NCBI GenBank assembly: GCA_030597865.1
Contig: JAUVQZ010000103.1
Coordinates: 1 to 9,725, forward strand
Source: Pseudomonadota bacterium
GTDB lineage: Bacteria; Desulfobacterota; Desulfobulbia; Desulfobulbales; SURF-16
Direction: 5' to 3'
DNA: 9,725 nt
In this document: positions 1-6,547 of the stretch, piece after piece
Layout of the letters: each line of letters starts with the position of its first letter
Numbering within the stretch: the stretch's first letter is position 1
Notes under the pieces: model-generated
The model's database searches: none
Told to the model about the DNA's origin: nothing
Seen by the model: only the letters and a program-made list of their open reading frames with translations
Made by a program: the position numbers and the translations under genes

Positions 1-167
1 ATATTTACGCAAAATCCACAAAACGGATCAACAAATACTCCCTTTTTGGCAGCTGGTCCCTGGGCCCCCATTTTACCCTGCAGGGTAATGGCAGTTATTC
101 TGAGAGCCAGGGTGAGGAGGAGTGGCAGATCCAGTCACAACTGGTGGCCAGATTTTCTGTCTTATAG
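1..167 (+). CDS. C-terminal fragment of a probable outer-membrane beta-barrel protein (5' end outside window)
   Basis: Reading frame 3 is open from the window edge to a TAG at 165-167, giving 54 residues from base 3. The translation has short stretches of alternating polar and hydrophobic/aromatic residues separated by turns (for example KYSLFGSWSL, HFTLQGNGSYS, then EWQIQSQLVARFSVL at the end). Such a terminal strand with aromatic and aliphatic residues at alternate positions is the usual C-terminal signature of Gram-negative outer-membrane barrels, recognised by the BAM machinery. No start is visible. Frame 1 is also open to 195, but its Arg/Trp-rich, motif-free translation looks spurious. 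With multiheme cytochromes downstream, a porin-like partner of an electron conduit is attractive, but 54 residues cannot identify the family. The gene ends 158 nt before the next start and may belong to the same or a preceding transcript. Confidence 0.6.
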   Translation, partial: IYAKSTKRINKYSLFGSWSLGPHFTLQGNGSYSESQGEEEWQIQSQLVARFSVL

Positions 168-168
168 A

Positions 169-256
169 TTTGCCACCGAATCCACGGAAAGACACTGAAA
201 GACACTGAAAGACCTCTTTTTTTATTTCCCGTGCCTTCCGTGGATAAGGTGGCAAA
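169..256. repeat. 88-bp imperfect inverted repeat (REP-like dispersed element) with internal 10-bp direct repeats
   Basis: The outer arms at 169-189 (tttgccaccgaatccacgga + a) and 236-256 are reverse complements at 19 of 21 positions; the mismatches are the GA/TT pair in the middle. Just inside the left arm, a 10-bp unit gaaagacact occurs at 187-196 and 197-206, with a third partial copy at 207-213. The element starts one base after the stop codon of the upstream gene. From memory, strings of the type CCACGGAA-GACACGGAA recur as dispersed intergenic palindromes in Desulfobacterota and other bacterial genomes, so this is probably a degenerate copy of such a family. As RNA, the arms would form a strong stem around a loop of about 46 nt, which could also act as a 3'-end or transcription-attenuating structure. 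Confidence 0.65.
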
Positions 257-272
257 AAAACTTTTTTGAATT

Positions 273-297
273 GGCGGATCCGCCCGCTCTGCGGGTG
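273..297. other. GC-rich palindrome overlapping a short hairpin, upstream of the first lipoprotein gene
   Basis: Bases 273-284 (ggcggatccgcc) are a perfect 12-bp palindrome. Overlapping it, bases 281-287 and 291-297 can pair as a 7-bp stem (one G-U pair) around a TCT loop. No T-run follows, so it is not a classical rho-independent terminator. It lies 29-53 nt upstream of the ATG at 326, in the probable 5' leader. An operator or a leader hairpin are both possible; nothing in the sequence decides between them. No convincing -35/-10 pair was found between 257 and 325. Confidence 0.3.
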
Positions 298-325
298 ATA
301 TTATGATGATGAGGCATATATACTT

Positions 326-895
326 ATGAAAAGAATATTTTTAATTTTGCTGCTTCTGCTCTTAAGTACAGCTGGCTGTGCGGGGAGAGGGAGCATAGAG
401 AGTTACAGCAGGGAAAATATAGATATTGGTTTTGTCAGGAGTATTGCTGTGCTCCCCCTTGAAAATAACAGCAGGGACGAATACGCCCCGGAACGGGTTC
501 GCAATATCACCATGACCCAGATTCTCGGCCGGGGCCTTTTTGATGTGGTTGACAAGGGGGTGGTGGACAGCTTTCTCCATGAGGAGGCCATTGATCCTGG
601 GAAACCTCTGGACCGCCAGGCCCTGCGTCGCATAGGTCAGCGTCTTAATATTCAGGCGGTCATGCTGGGCACCATTGATCTTGCCGATGAGGCCAGGAAA
701 GGGGCGGTGGCCTATCCGGAGCTCTCCATTACCCTGCGCCTTCTGGAGGTGGAGAGTGGCTTGGTTATTTGGCAGGCCAGCGCGAACGAGAGTGGCGATT
801 CGCTCTGGCGTCGTCTCTTTGGCCTGGGCTCGGTGGGCCCGTTTGCGGTCACCCTGGGCCTGGTCGATAAAATGCTGGCCACCATACCACACTGA
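326..895 (+). CDS. Small lipoprotein with CsgG/GNA1162-like domain
   Basis: A 189-residue exported lipoprotein. The N-terminus is MKR followed by a Leu/Ile-rich segment and a lipobox-like STAGC, with the lipidated Cys at residue 18; -3 is Thr rather than the commoner Leu. The mature part opens into the strand SIAVLPLENNS (residues 39-49), the hallmark first strand of the CsgG/TolB-N/LpoB/GNA1162 fold. Later come a helix-strand 'IQAVMLGTI' and a 'LRLLEVESGLVIWQA' strand pair typical of that family. At this length it lacks room for CsgG's transmembrane hairpins as well as the full fold, so an outer-membrane-attached assembly or adaptor role is likelier than a pore. The start at ATG 326 is the only one giving a complete signal sequence; a weak GAGG lies 11 nt upstream. 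It is first in the tight operon (16 nt to the next gene) and its C-terminus resembles the corresponding region of that neighbour (VDKMLATIP versus VDKALLTIP), indicating paralogy. Function is not established. Confidence 0.8.
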   Translation: MKRIFLILLLLLLSTAGCAGRGSIESYSRENIDIGFVRSIAVLPLENNSRDEYAPERVRNITMTQILGRGLFDVVDKGVVDSFLHEEAIDPGKPLDRQALRRIGQRLNIQAVMLGTIDLADEARKGAVAYPELSITLRLLEVESGLVIWQASANESGDSLWRRLFGLGSVGPFAVTLGLVDKMLATIPH

Positions 896-911
896 GGTTG
901 ATACAAGGATA

Positions 912-2429
912 ATGCCTTCCCGGAGAACCTTTATACTGCTTCTTTTGATTGCAGCGTGCCTGCTCCCTCAGGTTGGGTTCAGTCAGGTTGGTCGGATTGC
1001 TGTATTGCCCTTGGAGGATTTGAGCCAGGGGGCCAATGGCTTGAACCTTGCCATCACCCGTCAGGTCCGGGAGAGTATGGCGAGTAAGGGATTTTCCATG
1101 ATGGACCATGAAGAGGTTATCTCCTTTATGGTTAAAAATCGGGTACGCTGGCTGGGCCATCTGAGCTCACAGTATATCCGCCGTCTTCATGACGAGTGTG
1201 GCGTTGGTTATCTCCTTCTTGGTTCCGTTAATCAACGCCGGGAAAAGAGGCCTTTTGCCCTTGGTCTCACCCTGCAATTGATCCGGACCGGAGACGCGCA
1301 GATAATCTGGGCCAGCAGTGCTGAGTTATGCGGCGCCGATGAAATTGGCCTGTTGGGGTTGTCCGATCCACAGGGCATGGCAGAGATGGAAGCTATGGTG
1401 GTGGACAAGGCGCTCCTTACCATTCCTGAGAATCTCCACCATGGGCGGCCCCTTGATATCCGTGATCGTATTGAGTCGGTCTTCATGGAGCCTGAAATCC
1501 TGAAGCCGGGAGATATGGTTCATTGCCGCATTAAGTTAGGCGCTTCGCCGGCCAGCCTTTTTGATACATCGGTCTCCATTTTCGTTGATGAGAGAATTGT
1601 TGAGGCTCTCTACTATAAAGGCGAGAATAGTTTTGTGGCCTCCTGGCCAGCTGCTTTCAAGAATCAGCGCTATCCAGTGTCAATAGCCATTTCACGGCCC
1701 GGCACGGGAGATCAAGAGGTGTTGGTGGGGAGTTATCTTGTTGATGGCCAGGTGCCGGCAGTGGCTCTGCATCTCAAGGGCCAGGAGCTAAACGGCATTA
1801 TTGTTCTTCAGAAAAAAGTGACCATCATGGCGGTCATGAAAAATCCGGAGCCCATCAGGCGCTGGTTGATGACCGTGCGTGACGAAAATGGTGTTGAGAT
1901 CATGGCTGACGACGGTCAGGATGGCCTGCCGCCCCGTTTTTCGTGGTGGGGTCAGGCCCAAAACGGTGCTCTGGTGGTGGATGGATTTTATACCATTGAT
2001 CTCACGGTCTGGGACAGGGCTGGTAACAGTGCCTCTGCCGAACAAGCCATTCGAGTGATACGCCAGGAGCCGAAAATGGAGCTGGCCATGAAGGAGCAGG
2101 AAAACAGCCTTGCCCTGAACCTTGAGTATGATGGTGAAATACCCCTTGCCTATTGGCGTCTTGAGATCCAGAACCAGGATGGCGATATTATTTCGGAAAG
2201 CAGCGGTACCGAGGATACCGCTAGCCTAATGCTCCCCCTTGCCACTATTGGCGACCAGAATATAAGCTACCGGCTCTATGCCCAGGATATGTTGGGTAAC
2301 CGTCTGCGCCGGGATGTTGTGGCTCTGGTCCCGGTGGAGGAGAAAGAAAAGGAGGGTGATGCCGGTTTTTTTGCTGAGACAGGGGGGGAGGAGATGGCTT
2401 TGAGGGAGATATGGACCGAAGATTTTTGA
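912..2429 (+). CDS. Exported protein with N-terminal CsgG/TolB-N-like domain and C-terminal Ig-like (FlgD-type) domains
   Basis: 505 residues from ATG 912. The frame stays open upstream to 675, but that part only shadows the previous gene, and 912 begins a proper signal sequence (MPSRR then a hydrophobic run). Cleavage could be by signal peptidase I near FS-Q (residues 23-25), or lipidation at Cys16 (IAAC also fits a lipobox); I cannot decide. AAGGA lies very close to the start. Residues about 27-180 form the CsgG-like domain: GRIAVLPLEDLS, then GVGYLLLGSV, and a strand pair ending IIWASSA, closing with VDKALLTIP. Residues about 305-380 resemble the FlgD/CHU-type Ig fold (WWGQ..NGALVVDGFYTIDLTVWDRAGN). 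Residues about 410-465 look like a second sandwich (AYWRLEIQNQDG ... YRLYAQDMLGN). The C-terminus is acidic and low-complexity. The Ig-like part suggests an extracytoplasmic scaffold. It overlaps the next gene by 19 nt. The exact role is unknown. Confidence 0.8.
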   Translation: MPSRRTFILLLLIAACLLPQVGFSQVGRIAVLPLEDLSQGANGLNLAITRQVRESMASKGFSMMDHEEVISFMVKNRVRWLGHLSSQYIRRLHDECGVGYLLLGSVNQRREKRPFALGLTLQLIRTGDAQIIWASSAELCGADEIGLLGLSDPQGMAEMEAMVVDKALLTIPENLHHGRPLDIRDRIESVFMEPEILKPGDMVHCRIKLGASPASLFDTSVSIFVDERIVEALYYKGENSFVASWPAAFKNQRYPVSIAISRPGTGDQEVLVGSYLVDGQVPAVALHLKGQELNGIIVLQKKVTIMAVMKNPEPIRRWLMTVRDENGVEIMADDGQDGLPPRFSWWGQAQNGALVVDGFYTIDLTVWDRAGNSASAEQAIRVIRQEPKMELAMKEQENSLALNLEYDGEIPLAYWRLEIQNQDGDIISESSGTEDTASLMLPLATIGDQNISYRLYAQDMLGNRLRRDVVALVPVEEKEKEGDAGFFAETGGEEMALREIWTEDF

Positions 2430-3013
2430 TCCTTATGGGCGTAACATTAGCCTGCCTTGTTGTTCTGGGCGGTTGCGCCGGCTCAAAGCCCTACCTCCAG
2501 GAATTTAAGGTTGTTGCTCCAGTCCGGGCCTGTAGTGTCGGGGTTTTGCCCCTTATCAACAGGAGCGGTTATGGTCAGGGAGACAGGGTTTTGTACAGGG
2601 TGCTTCTCTCTGAGTTGGTTAACCAGCGCCCCTGGCGTCTGGCCCTGGAGGGTGATGTCCTGGCGATTTATCGGGAATTGCGGCTCAGGCCCTGGGTCCA
2701 GCCCAGTCCGGAGCAGATGAAGATTATCGCTTCACGGCTGGGGGTTGATATCCTGGTTGGCGGCGAAATTCTGGAGATGGAGGAGAAGGTGGAGGGTAAG
2801 CGGGTTAATCCCCGGATCAAAATTCAGCTCCAGGTATATAATGGTAAGGACGGTACCTTGTTGTGGGCCACGTACCACAGCAGGCAAGGTGCTGATTATC
2901 GAAAAGTAATGCATTTTGGCCTTAGCAACACCGTGAGCCAGCTTGGCAAAAAAATTATACAGGAAATTCTTAAATTATGGGAAGAAGAAGAGCTGTTGGC
3001 ATGTTCCGACTGA
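2411..3013 (+). CDS. Small lipoprotein with CsgG-like domain (third in tandem)
   Basis: 200 residues. MDRR is followed by a hydrophobic core and a good lipobox LGGC, with the lipidated Cys at residue 22. After a short linker the strand SVGVLPLINRSG (residues about 42-53) marks the CsgG/TolB-N-like fold; LGVDILVGGEIL and the strand pair IKIQLQVYNGKDGTLLWAT follow in the expected order, then a C-terminal amphipathic helix with many Lys/Glu. The start at 2411 lies inside the end of the previous gene (19-nt overlap) behind GAGGGA; an in-frame ATG at 2435 would lose the basic N-region. The last 37 nt overlap the start of the chaperone gene. Glycine after the lipidated Cys is preceded by Ala, not Asp, so there is no inner-membrane retention signal of the E. 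coli type (CAGS); outer-membrane sorting is inferred. It is probably a distant paralog of the two upstream proteins. Function unknown. Confidence 0.8.
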   Translation: MDRRFLILMGVTLACLVVLGGCAGSKPYLQEFKVVAPVRACSVGVLPLINRSGYGQGDRVLYRVLLSELVNQRPWRLALEGDVLAIYRELRLRPWVQPSPEQMKIIASRLGVDILVGGEILEMEEKVEGKRVNPRIKIQLQVYNGKDGTLLWATYHSRQGADYRKVMHFGLSNTVSQLGKKIIQEILKLWEEEELLACSD

Positions 3014-4635
3014 TATTGTTGGCCCTCTGTACATTATTTTTTGTTGGCGTTCTCAGTCATGATGCGAGGGCCTGGTTATGGAATGATGCCTCTCTGGTCA
3101 CCATCAATGGCGAGAAGTTCTCGGATCAGGATTTCCGTGACTGGTGGCGGAGTTGGCAGGAAGAAAACATGGAATTGCCGGAGTCTCCTGATGAATTTAT
3201 CGAGTGGCAGCTCATGGCCCAGGAGGGCAGCCGGATGCAGCTGGACAGTGAACCGGGGTATAAGCGCAAGGTGGAGACCTTTCTCAAGGTTCGAGCCCTG
3301 ATGATTCTTAAAAACGAGGAGGTGGACTCCAAGGCCAAGCCGACCCGGAAAGAGATGTGGGCCATGTATGAAAAGGAGTATTGCCCCCGTTGGAATATAG
3401 CGGTTTTTTTCTTTGAAACCGAGGCTCAGGCCGCTGAAAAAGGCAAGGCCCTACGTGAGGGTGTGATCTCCCATGGGGATCTGAAGGTGTTGGCGGCTAA
3501 GGAAGGCGGGCCTCTTTTTTATGAGGCGAAATGGCTGCGTTATCCCCAGGTTAAGGAGGAGTGGCTCTCTTCGTTAAAGGGGAGCAGTCCAGGGTTCATA
3601 ACCCCTCCCCAGGCCACGGGTAAGTATTTTATTATCCTTGATTTTCTGGAGGAAAAGGGACCGGAAGAGGAAGATTTCGCCAAGGTCAAGGCAACAATCC
3701 AGTCAAAGCTCAGAGATAAGCTCAGTGCCGACCTTACCTTCAAGCTGGTTGAGGGCTTGAAGAAGAAATACCAGGTGGTTGTTGATAAAGAGTTCTTGGC
3801 CACCATTGGCGATGCACCCCTGGATCTGGAAAGTGCGGAGAGGGTTGTGGTCAAGACGAGTCAGGGGAACATCACTGCCGGGACATTACAGGCCATGATG
3901 GCCAAGGAGCGGCAGTTCCGGAAGCAGTATAATTTCAGTCCGGAAGATTCGACAAGCCTGAAAGGTCGGGTGGTGGCAAGTATGCTGGCCCAGACCCTGA
4001 TTTCCTGGGATGCCATGAACCGGCATTATGAAGAGAAGGAACCCTTTGCCGCTGTGTATCAGTTTTACCGGAAGCATCGGCTCACCAAGGAAATTGAGAA
4101 ACGTTTCATTCGCCCTAAGGCAAAGCTGGACGAGGGAGAGGCCAAGACCTATTATGAAAAGAATCAACACAAGTTTTCCCATCCTGAAACGATAAGCTTC
4201 GCCCTTGCCGAGGGGGAAGAGGAGCTGGTTAAGCGGATGCGGCAGGATGTAACTCGGGGGGAAGACTTCCTGGTGGTGGCCGGGAAGCATTTTCCCGGTG
4301 GCGTGCCTGTCCAGCAGGTGCCCGTCGATCATCTTGATGCTGAACTGAAAGGGCCTCTGCTCGCCCTTCATAAGGGAGAGGTGAGTATGCCTTTCCCCCT
4401 GAAAAGTAATTTTGCCATGGCCAAGCTCGTCAATCGCAGGCCAGCCATGCCTGTACCCTTCATGCAGGTAAAAGATGAGATCGACAAGAAGCTTCGTGAT
4501 GAAAAGTTTGTAACAAGCCGTATGGAGTATCTTGATCTGCTGAAGAAGAAATCCTCAATACAGGTAAACAGTAAAATCTGGAATAAGCTACGCAAGGAGC
4601 TTGAACAACAATATGAATCTAAGGAAAATAAGTAA
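2977..4635 (+). CDS. Exported SurA/PrsA-like chaperone with two parvulin-like (PpiC) domains, degenerate
   Basis: 552 residues from ATG 2977, or 544 from ATG 3001; AGGA 12 nt before 2977 mildly favours the first. A hydrophobic segment ends in the signal-peptidase motif ARA-W (about residue 32). Next comes a SurA-N-like helical region opening with SLVTINGEKFSDQDF (the 'vngv.It..ef' pattern of the family) and many Lys/Glu helices. The first parvulin-like domain lies at about residues 130-230, ending in the family's 'l..lk.G....i..p....Y.I..l' pattern and followed by a VKATIQSKLRDK helix. A second one at about 390-510 has HFPGGVPVQQV, LLALHKGEVSMPF, and NFAMAKLVNRR followed by VKDEIDKKLRDEK. Catalytic residues usual in parvulins are not obvious, so a holdase or chaperone role is likelier than isomerase activity. 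Its place between the lipoproteins and the cytochromes (23-nt overlap with the next gene) suggests it helps fold barrel or cytochrome partners in the periplasm. Confidence 0.82.
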   Translation: MGRRRAVGMFRLILLALCTLFFVGVLSHDARAWLWNDASLVTINGEKFSDQDFRDWWRSWQEENMELPESPDEFIEWQLMAQEGSRMQLDSEPGYKRKVETFLKVRALMILKNEEVDSKAKPTRKEMWAMYEKEYCPRWNIAVFFFETEAQAAEKGKALREGVISHGDLKVLAAKEGGPLFYEAKWLRYPQVKEEWLSSLKGSSPGFITPPQATGKYFIILDFLEEKGPEEEDFAKVKATIQSKLRDKLSADLTFKLVEGLKKKYQVVVDKEFLATIGDAPLDLESAERVVVKTSQGNITAGTLQAMMAKERQFRKQYNFSPEDSTSLKGRVVASMLAQTLISWDAMNRHYEEKEPFAAVYQFYRKHRLTKEIEKRFIRPKAKLDEGEAKTYYEKNQHKFSHPETISFALAEGEEELVKRMRQDVTRGEDFLVVAGKHFPGGVPVQQVPVDHLDAELKGPLLALHKGEVSMPFPLKSNFAMAKLVNRRPAMPVPFMQVKDEIDKKLRDEKFVTSRMEYLDLLKKKSSIQVNSKIWNKLRKELEQQYESKENK

Positions 4636-6547
4636 GTTTATTGTCCTGTTTATCCTGATCTGCGGCCTGGTTTCCTGTGTTAAGGAGCCCAAGCAGGCCG
4701 TGCGTAAGGGATGCCAAGATTGCCATGCAGACATGGCCGCTGCTTTTCAGCAGGGGAAGGTCCATAAGCCAGTGGCAGATAATGCCTGCGGGGCCTGTCA
4801 TCTTCCCCATGGCATCATCGGCGGTGTTTTTCTGCGCCAGGAAGCTCCTGACCTTTGCTTTAGGTGTCACCGGCAAATGGCCTCTGGGGTGGGTGATGTC
4901 TCTGTGCATCAGCCAGTGAAACAGGGGCAGTGCGTGAAGTGTCATGCCAGTCATAATGCGCCTGAGGATCACTTGCTGCAGAAGACGGTGAAGGAGTCCT
5001 GCTATGGGTGCCACGACAGGAAGAAGTTTGAACAGCAAAATGTCCATCCTCCTCTTCAGGATGGTTGTACTTCCTGTCATAATCCCCATAATGCCGGGCA
5101 GCCGAAGCTGCTGGTCCAGGAGGCGGATGCCCTTTGTCTCAGCTGTCATGACAGCAAGACGAAAATCTTCAGCAAGGCCCATTTCGGGCATGGTGTGGAC
5201 AATGGTTGTGTAAGCTGTCATAACCCCCATAGCTCAAAAGGGCCGGGGCTGCTCAAGGCCGAGGCCCATGGTCCCATGGCCAGGGGCAAATGTACCTCCT
5301 GCCATTCTGACGCTGAGGGAGGGGCTCTGCTGGTGCCGGAGAAGCCGGATGGACTTTGTCTCTCCTGTCATCAGCCCGTCTATGAAAAGGCCGCTGCCGT
5401 TGATGTGCATAAACCTGTTATGGACGGCAATTGCACCACCTGCCACGATGCCCATGCCAGTGAAGACAAACATCTGCTGGCCGCCAGTCCTGAGAGTCTC
5501 TGTCTGCAATGCCATACGGATGAGCATGGGGCCAAGATGCGCAGCCAACATGAACCCCATAGGAAGGGAGCCTGTCTCGACTGTCATGCCGGCCATGGAG
5601 AGACGGCCAATAAGGGCTTACTTGCCGAGCCAGCAGCGCTGTGCGCCAAATGCCATGGGCCCGGGCAATATGGCCAGGGGGCCTTTGCCCATGCCCCGGC
5701 CGCCAAGGGTGACTGTCTTACCTGCCACCTTCCCCATAACTCTCAGGAGAAACGGCTCCTGGCCAAACGGGACGGTGATGTCTGCATCAAATGTCATAAG
5801 GGGGTTGGTGAGGAGCTTGGCAAGTTCAGTCTCCATATGCCCTTTGCCGCCGGTGAGTGCAGCCGTTGCCACAGCCCCCATCAGGGTGTTGAGGAAAATC
5901 GCTTACAGGCGCCCATTGATAGGGGTGAGCTCTGTTTGACCTGCCATAAGGCTGTTGGTACGGAGCAGGCCAAGGATCATGGTCATCAGCCCTTTGTGGA
6001 GGGCAGGTGCCAGACCTGTCATGATCCCCATGCCAGTGATAACTCCTTTATCCTGCGTCAGGGCGAGGTCTGCCTCACCTGTCATCAAAATGTGGCCCAG
6101 GTGGTTAAGGCGGCTAAACATGTTCACGCCCCGGCGGAGGCAATGAATTGCGGCGTATGCCATGTGGCCCACGGTTCCGGTGAAGAGCAACTTCTTATGA
6201 AGAAGAAGCCCGATCTTTGTCTTACCTGTCATCAGGATATTAAAAAATACTGGCAGGACGGTGTGGCCCATGCCCCTGCCAGCCAGGATTGCGGGCTGTG
6301 CCACGATCCCCATGGTGGCGCCAGCCAGGGCCTTCTCAAAATGGAGGCAGCAAAACTCTGCTTCTCCTGCCACGATAATAAGACCCTTCGTTTCCGGAAT
6401 GTCCATCACGGCATGGAGCCCGCAGGCACCTCCTGCCTGAGCTGTCATGATCCCCATGGCTCGCCGGATAAGGGACTTCTCTATCCGGTCCATCACACCC
6501 CGTTTAAGAAGGGGGGCTGCAAGGCCTGCCATGGGGAGGGAAATTGA
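4613..6547 (+). CDS. 26-heme c-type cytochrome lipoprotein (doubled CXXCH family)
   Basis: 644 residues from ATG 4613; a TTG at 4601 is in frame, but AAGGAG (4594-4599) is too close to it and lies 13 nt before the ATG. MNLRK, a hydrophobic core and lipobox LVSC place the lipidated Cys at residue 22. I count 26 CXXCH sites, the first at 34-38 and the last at 636-640, a mean spacing near 24 residues. They follow the doubled-CXXCH pattern C..CHxxH...LL....LC..CH. Twelve sites are directly followed by xxH and 14 other His sit shortly before a heme site, often as HxP; together these match the 26 distal ligands needed for all bis-His coordination. There is almost no other sequence, so the protein should be an extended heme wire, anchored in a membrane facing the periplasm or surface. 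Role: electron transfer; partners inferred from the neighbouring 16-heme protein. The stop overlaps the next start by 1 nt. Confidence 0.93.
   Translation: MNLRKISKFIVLFILICGLVSCVKEPKQAVRKGCQDCHADMAAAFQQGKVHKPVADNACGACHLPHGIIGGVFLRQEAPDLCFRCHRQMASGVGDVSVHQPVKQGQCVKCHASHNAPEDHLLQKTVKESCYGCHDRKKFEQQNVHPPLQDGCTSCHNPHNAGQPKLLVQEADALCLSCHDSKTKIFSKAHFGHGVDNGCVSCHNPHSSKGPGLLKAEAHGPMARGKCTSCHSDAEGGALLVPEKPDGLCLSCHQPVYEKAAAVDVHKPVMDGNCTTCHDAHASEDKHLLAASPESLCLQCHTDEHGAKMRSQHEPHRKGACLDCHAGHGETANKGLLAEPAALCAKCHGPGQYGQGAFAHAPAAKGDCLTCHLPHNSQEKRLLAKRDGDVCIKCHKGVGEELGKFSLHMPFAAGECSRCHSPHQGVEENRLQAPIDRGELCLTCHKAVGTEQAKDHGHQPFVEGRCQTCHDPHASDNSFILRQGEVCLTCHQNVAQVVKAAKHVHAPAEAMNCGVCHVAHGSGEEQLLMKKKPDLCLTCHQDIKKYWQDGVAHAPASQDCGLCHDPHGGASQGLLKMEAAKLCFSCHDNKTLRFRNVHHGMEPAGTSCLSCHDPHGSPDKGLLYPVHHTPFKKGGCKACHGEGN

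Noticed and set aside
73..88. Perfect 16-bp palindrome ttaccctgcagggtaa
   Set aside because: It lies inside the coding frame of the barrel fragment, has no T-run and no second copy in the window, so chance or coding constraint is enough to explain it.
253..268. A-run/T-run inverted repeat as a terminator
   Set aside because: The stem is only A-T pairs with a very short loop and no GC stem before the T-run, so a functional intrinsic terminator is not supported.
675..911. 79-codon upstream extension of the CsgG/Ig-like protein
   Set aside because: It overlaps the preceding lipoprotein gene in another frame, is Trp/Arg-rich without motifs, and the signal sequence begins at 912.
4619..5230. Long minus-strand open frames across the cytochrome genes (also 5234-5596, 5903-6532, 6568-7215)
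   Set aside because: They lie opposite the repeated CXXCH coding pattern, which lacks stops in antisense. Their Met/Gly-rich repetitive translations mirror that pattern and have no independent motif or ribosome site.
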